Part shown: positions 16,211 through 19,401 of the stretch, piece by piece
How the letters are laid out: each line of letters starts with the position of its first letter
How positions within the stretch are numbered: the first letter of the stretch is position 1
Source: JAFGSZ01 sp964492185
GTDB lineage: Bacteria; Bacteroidota; Bacteroidia; Bacteroidales; UBA10428
Assembly: GCA_964492185.1 (NCBI GenBank)
Contig: CAZBJH010000062.1
Location: 1-19,401, forward strand
Length of the DNA stretch: 19,401 bases
Direction: 5' to 3'
Position numbers and translations under genes: made by a program
Notes under the pieces: model-generated
What the model was told of the DNA's origin: nothing
Seen by the model: only the letters and a program-made list of their open reading frames with translations
The model's database searches: none

Positions 16211-16533
16211 AATAAGCCGGCGTTCCGCGAAGCCCACCTATTTTTAAAACCATACAGAGTTTTGCAGTAGCGGGATCCGTCTCAGAAAAATCGCGTAGAT
16301 TTCAAGGAAGGTTTTCGTTGCAGGGGCCCCATAGGAACCCTGTCCGAGCGACGACGAGGGAGGAGTGAGTTTGGGTTCCGCGGGGAGAAAACCTTTAGTA
16401 GTAAATCAAGCGATTTTTATGGAACGGTGACTTTTTTGCTAACTTTTTGTGTGGAAGATAAAAAGTAGGTCGAACTGCCTCGCGGGCAGTTCGAAACCCC
16501 GGCCCCCGGGATGGCACATTAAAACAATATTGT
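16211..16533. other. Gene-free, GC-rich, heavily structured intergenic block
   Basis: No supportable gene lies in these 323 bases between nadD and korC. From 16277 to 16425 complementary segments nest into one long imperfect hairpin: CCGT/ACGG, AAAAATCGC (16286-16294) with GCGATTTTT (16410-16418), GATTT with AAATC, AAGGTTTTC (16308-16316) with GAAAACCTT (16387-16395), CCCC with GGGG, and GGAACCC (16334-16340) with GGGTTCC (16373-16379). A second hairpin is ACTTTTT (16442-16448) with AAAAAGT (16460-16466), and a third is the perfect 10-bp stem at 16470-16494. Composition differs sharply from the A/T-rich neighbours. It could be a dispersed repeat, a structured RNA, or both. Confidence 0.6.
16470..16494. 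repeat. Perfect 10-bp hairpin
   Basis: TCGAACTGCC (16470-16479) pairs perfectly with GGCAGTTCGA (16485-16494) around the 5-base loop TCGCG. It lies between the convergent genes nadD and korC and could act as a terminator stem on either strand, though no T-run follows directly. Another GC-rich inverted run (CCCCGG/CCGGGG-like, 16497-16510) follows immediately. Confidence 0.6.
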
Positions 16534-17097
16534 TTAAGTAGTCAACTCCTTAACATCTACCTTTCTTACAATCTCCATACCCCGCTTAAGAGCTTCCATA
16601 TTCTTAGGGAGCAAATGATGGTGGCGTTCAGGAAGAGATTTTTTCAGCCCGCTTTCCACATTTTCCAAATTTACAATATGCTTAATTTTAAGGTATCCCC
16701 CCAGTACAATCATGTTGAAAATACGCGTGGAAGCCATCCGTGTAGCTTCAGCTGCCGCCTCGATCTGGTAAATATCAATATCGGTTCGCGATGGATGACT
16801 GCTTATTCCATTGGTGTCATATAACAATAATCCGCCGGGTTTTACCTTTTCTTCAAACTTATCCATCGATTGCTGATTCAGGATAATCGCGGTATCATAG
16901 CTGTTCAGGATAGGTGAACTGATCCTGTTATCACTAAGGATAACAGTCACATTTGCAGTTCCTCCACGCATCTCAGGGCCGTAAGAAGGCATCCAGCTTA
17001 CTTCCATATCCTGCATTATTCCGGAATAAGCCAGGATCTTTCCCATTGAAAGCACTCCCTGGCCACCAAAACCTGCTATAATTATTTCTTCATTCAT
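16534..17097 (-). CDS. korC: 2-oxoacid:ferredoxin oxidoreductase, gamma subunit
   Basis: A 187-residue subunit opening with IIAGFGGQGVLSMGKILAYSG, the family's glycine-rich hallmark, then SWMPSYGPEMRGGTANVTV, both typical of KorC/VorC/PorC gamma chains. It contains no iron-sulfur cysteines, as expected. It is the last gene of the four-gene operon, 66 bases after korB. The complex oxidatively decarboxylates a 2-oxoacid to its acyl-CoA and passes electrons to ferredoxin. The kor symbol reflects subunit order and similarity to 2-oxoglutarate enzymes; a branched-chain 2-oxoacid (Vor) substrate cannot be excluded. Confidence 0.9.
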   Translation of the reverse strand: MNEEIIIAGFGGQGVLSMGKILAYSGIMQDMEVSWMPSYGPEMRGGTANVTVILSDNRISSPILNSYDTAIILNQQSMDKFEEKVKPGGLLLYDTNGISSHPSRTDIDIYQIEAAAEATRMASTRIFNMIVLGGYLKIKHIVNLENVESGLKKSLPERHHHLLPKNMEALKRGMEIVRKVDVKELTT

Positions 17098-17163
17098 AAT
17101 AATAAAATTTTAAATATTACCGGTCATCTTGCCATCTCTCATTGTCAGATAATCACATTTCTC

Positions 17164-17943
17164 TTACTTCTGAACCAATTCCCCATCTACCTTGATATCC
17201 CCCAGGGAGTAAAAAGGAAACATATTCTCTTCCATCCATTTATTGGAATCAACCGGTTTCATTTTCCATCCCGAATTACAATTTGACACTACCTCGATAA
17301 ATGAAAGCCCTTTCTTCAGCTTTTGGGATTCAAATGCCTTGCGAATGGCTTTTTTCGTTCTGCGAACATTAACAGCCTTATGAACTGCCTGACGGGTGAC
17401 AAACCATGTTCCCGGCAACTGTGCAACAAGTTCCGTCATCATTAAAGGATTACCCATTAGTTCCACTTCTCTTCCAAAGGGAGTAGTCGAAGTCTGCATA
17501 CCCTTAAGCGTGGTTGGTGCCATTTGTCCGCCGGTCATACCATAAATTCCATTATTGATAAAAATGATTGTTATGTTTTCTCCCCGGTTGCACGCGTGAA
17601 TAGTCTCTGCTGTACCTATTGCCGCAAGATCACCATCGCCCTGGTATGTAAACACATACTTATCAGGCCAGCATCGTTTAATACCTGTGGCCACAGCAGG
17701 TGCCCTGCCATGCGCTGCCTCGGCCATATCAATATCCATAAAATCATATGCAAAAACCGAACAGCCAACCGGCGATATACCAATGACATCCTGCCTGATA
17801 TCCATTTCTTCGATAACCTCCATTATCATGCGATGTACCACCCCGTGCCCGCATCCCGGACAATAGGTAAGTACCTTATCTGTAAGCAATTTGGTTTTGC
17901 TGTATACCAGATTTTCTTCCTTGATAATATCTTTAGCTTCCAT
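17164..17943 (-). CDS. korB: 2-oxoacid:ferredoxin oxidoreductase, beta (thiamine diphosphate) subunit
   Basis: The 259-residue protein carries the thiamine-diphosphate binding motif, starting at GDGD (residues 101-104) and ending at NNGIYGMTGGQ (129-139). The N-terminal YCPGCGHG (C28, C31) is characteristic of KorB, as is SPVGCSVFAYDF. It holds the cofactor for 2-oxoacid decarboxylation. No separate 4Fe-4S ferredoxin motif is fused here; that lies in korD. It begins 3 bases after the korA stop, so translation is probably coupled, and korC follows. Substrate preference (2-oxoglutarate or branched-chain 2-oxoacids) is not decided by the visible sequence. Confidence 0.93.
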   Translation of the reverse strand: MEAKDIIKEENLVYSKTKLLTDKVLTYCPGCGHGVVHRMIMEVIEEMDIRQDVIGISPVGCSVFAYDFMDIDMAEAAHGRAPAVATGIKRCWPDKYVFTYQGDGDLAAIGTAETIHACNRGENITIIFINNGIYGMTGGQMAPTTLKGMQTSTTPFGREVELMGNPLMMTELVAQLPGTWFVTRQAVHKAVNVRRTKKAIRKAFESQKLKKGLSFIEVVSNCNSGWKMKPVDSNKWMEENMFPFYSLGDIKVDGELVQK

Positions 17944-17946
17944 ATT

Positions 17947-19017
17947 TTAGCTTTCAATTATTTTTTCTTTCAATGCATTTACCAATTCGTCCGGTGAAGG
18001 TAACATACCTCCCATTCGCCCGTGGAATGCTACTTTTATCTTTCCGTTAACTGCCAAACGTACATCCTCCACCATCTGACCGGTATTCAATTCAACAGTA
18101 AGCATTCCCTTTGCCTGGCCGGCACGTTCACTAATGACCCCGGTCGGGAACGGAAACAGGGTAATGGGCCTGATCAAACCGGCCTTTATTCCCTCACCCC
18201 GTGCAATACTTACAGCTTTCTGGCATATCCTGGCACTGGATCCGAAAGCAACAAAAAAATATTCAGCATCTTCACATTCAATCTCCTCATAGCGTACTTC
18301 CTCTTTCTGCATACGCCTGTATTTCTCCAACAAAACCAGATTATGCCTTTCCATATCAGCAGGATCAAGATCCAGGGAAGTGATAACATTCTTTTTCCTG
18401 TCCGGAGGTGTTCCTGTTATCACCCAACTTTGATCAAATTCTTTTGCCCGGGGCTGAGCATCGAATAATTCCACTTTCTCCATCATCTGTCCTATCATCC
18501 CGTCAGACAAGATCATAGTCGGATTCCTGTATTTAAAAGCCAGTTCGAAACCGAGCCTGACAAAGTCGGCCATTTCCTGAACAGAGGCAGGTGCCAGTAC
18601 CAGCAGATGATAATCACCGTGTCCTCCCCCTTTTGTAGCCTGAAAATAATCAGCCTGTGACGGCTGAATAGTTCCCAAACCAGGTCCGCCACGTACTACA
18701 TTGACTATAAGACATGGTAATTCAGCTCCTGCAATATATGAAATTCCTTCCTGTTTAAGGCTTATCCCCGGACTTGAAGAAGATGTCATTACTTTTTTTC
18801 CTGTACCCGCGGCACCATAAACCATATTTATCGCGGCAATTTCACTCTCAGCCTGCAAAAAAACCATTCCTGTGCGTTTATGCGTTTGCTCGGCTGCCAG
18901 GTATTCCATGATCTCTGATTGCGGGGTGATCGGGTATCCGAAATAAGCATCACAGCCTGCCCGGATAGCTGCTTCGGCAATGGCTTCATTACCTTTCATT
19001 AATCTTAATTCTCCCAT
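17947..19017 (-). CDS. korA: 2-oxoacid:ferredoxin oxidoreductase, alpha subunit (KorA/VorB-like)
   Basis: A 356-residue alpha chain. The start MGELRLMKGNEAIAEAAIRAGCDAYFGYPITPQSEIMEYL is the classic N-terminal pyrimidine-binding domain, with the YPITPQSE motif at about residues 28-35. VMTSSSSPGISLKQEGISYI and GPGLGTIQPSQADYFQA also match family consensus. The C-terminal part (from about residue 250) is the transketolase-C-like domain, including ITLFPFPTGVI. It lacks a fused gamma domain; the gamma chain is separate as korC. It starts 21 bases after the korD stop. Public annotations often name close relatives VorB, so 2-oxoglutarate versus branched-chain specificity is open. Confidence 0.93.
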   Translation of the reverse strand: MGELRLMKGNEAIAEAAIRAGCDAYFGYPITPQSEIMEYLAAEQTHKRTGMVFLQAESEIAAINMVYGAAGTGKKVMTSSSSPGISLKQEGISYIAGAELPCLIVNVVRGGPGLGTIQPSQADYFQATKGGGHGDYHLLVLAPASVQEMADFVRLGFELAFKYRNPTMILSDGMIGQMMEKVELFDAQPRAKEFDQSWVITGTPPDRKKNVITSLDLDPADMERHNLVLLEKYRRMQKEEVRYEEIECEDAEYFFVAFGSSARICQKAVSIARGEGIKAGLIRPITLFPFPTGVISERAGQAKGMLTVELNTGQMVEDVRLAVNGKIKVAFHGRMGGMLPSPDELVNALKEKIIES

Positions 19018-19038
19018 GTGAAAAAAATTAATTTGTTA

Positions 19039-19269
19039 TTAAACAAGTACTTTGGTGCGATAAACCGAAATTACCCCATCAGGACAAACCAAAGCACAAT
19101 TTACACATCCGGTGCAATTTTCAGGATTCTCCATGTAGGCATAATGATATCCCTTGATATTTACATCAGCAGACATACTGATCACGTTCAGGGGACAGGC
19201 TTCAACACACAATTCGCATCCTTTACACCTGTCTACATCCACTACTATAGCACCTTTAAGCTTTGCCAT
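19039..19269 (-). CDS. korD: 2-oxoacid:ferredoxin oxidoreductase, delta (2[4Fe-4S]) subunit
   Basis: A 76-residue ferredoxin-like protein with two cluster motifs, C15-K-G-C18-E-L-C21-V-E-A-C25-P and C52-T-G-C55-V-N-C58-A-L-V-C62-P, each CxxCxxCxxxCP. It accepts electrons from the catalytic subunits and passes them to free ferredoxin. The ATG at 19269 was chosen over upstream GTG (19305) and ATG (19296) codons because a strong AAAGGGAGG lies 7 bases before it. It is the first gene of the kor operon, 21 bases before korA. Confidence 0.93.
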   Translation of the reverse strand: MAKLKGAIVVDVDRCKGCELCVEACPLNVISMSADVNIKGYHYAYMENPENCTGCVNCALVCPDGVISVYRTKVLV

Positions 19270-19276
19270 TTGTTGT

Positions 19277-19285
19277 CCTCCCTTT
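19277..19285 (-). promoter_or_regulatory. Strong Shine-Dalgarno sequence fixing the korD start
   Basis: On the minus strand AAAGGGAGG lies 7 bases before ATG 19269. Such a strong site is uncommon in this phylum and none of the other genes here shows one as good. It decides the start codon. Confidence 0.75.
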
Positions 19286-19344
19286 AAGTAAAACATAACT
19301 CCCACCTTCTATAAGTGAGAGACAAAATATCTAATACCCGACTA

Positions 19345-19401
19345 AGTAGTGTCTGTCCATAAAGTCCCATTTGCCGCGTTACGCTTGTCCGAAAATTGCT
19401 C
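19345..19401. repeat. Possible end of a mobile or repeated element, cut by the window edge
   Basis: The sequence from about 19345 (AGTAGTGTCTGTCCATAAAG and onward to a GC-rich TTGCCGCGTTACGC) has the look of an insertion-sequence terminus: an abrupt change in composition outside the kor operon and a GTCTGT start like the inner element at 3447. The partner end is outside the window, so no inverted repeat or duplication can be shown. Confidence 0.3.

Noticed and set aside
16470..16494. Possible tRNA T-arm (GTTCGAA-like sequence)
   Set aside because: The TTCGA occurs within a perfect 10-bp hairpin; no acceptor stem, D-arm or anticodon arm of tRNA layout surrounds it.
17524..17997. Open frame of 157 codons on the plus strand
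   Set aside because: It is opposite korB, whose protein matches its family throughout; the plus-strand product resembles nothing.
19270..19305. N-terminal extension of korD from GTG 19305 or ATG 19296
   Set aside because: The ribosome binding site is inside this stretch and points to ATG 19269; ferredoxin subunits of this type start close to the first cluster.

Overview
The window (about 40% GC by eye) reads as a chromosomal segment of a Bacteroidota bacterium, most likely of the Bacteroidales/Marinilabiliales group and probably anaerobic. The reasons are: GldF and GldG (gliding/type IX-secretion lineage), a head-GIN-domain lipoprotein, a Bacteroidota-type PagL-like barrel, Bacteroidota-style promoters (TAnnTTTG boxes) with few Shine-Dalgarno sequences, the yicC-gmk-nadD cluster, and a four-subunit ferredoxin-dependent 2-oxoacid oxidoreductase. 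Nearly every gene belongs to a recognisable family. No CRISPR array, tRNA, rRNA, prophage or complete transposase gene was found.

Layout. 195-1352 (+): secreted SpoIID/LytB-type protein. 1438-3355 (-): two-gene unit with a PagL-like outer-membrane barrel followed by a head-GIN lipoprotein. 3356-3801: gene-free; holds a 234-bp miniature transposable element (3433-3666) with terminal inverted repeats, a 6-bp target duplication and what looks like a second, 93-bp palindromic element inside its left arm. 3802-7351 (+): gldF, gldG and a DUF4340-like membrane-anchored protein. 7579-9551 (+): sliding clamp dnaN and a DEDDh exonuclease. 9627-10238 (+): fumarylacetoacetate-hydrolase-family enzyme. 10226-12542 (-): pyruvate kinase followed by an HD-domain hydrolase. 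12666-14066 (+): MATE transporter. 14170-16210 (+): yicC, gmk, nadD. 16211-16533: gene-free, locally GC-rich and densely folded (nested long hairpin plus two short ones), the most unexplained stretch. 16534-19269 (-): korD-korA-korB-korC operon. 19345-19401: sequence resembling the end of a mobile or repeated element, cut by the window edge.

How the genes fit together. Genes 1-3 act at the cell envelope (peptidoglycan and outer membrane). gldFG plus the DUF4340-like gene likely form the membrane part of one ABC-type machine; its ATPase is not in the window. dnaN and the exonuclease belong to replication and repair. Pyruvate kinase and the Kor complex are central carbon metabolism. gmk and nadD supply guanine nucleotides and NAD.

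Starts were moved inward from longest open frames where an in-frame ATG with a better signal peptide, spacing or ribosome binding site was visible (195, 2193, 3355, 6371, 19269). The most interesting material is non-coding: the nested miniature element at 3433-3666 and the structured block at 16211-16515.
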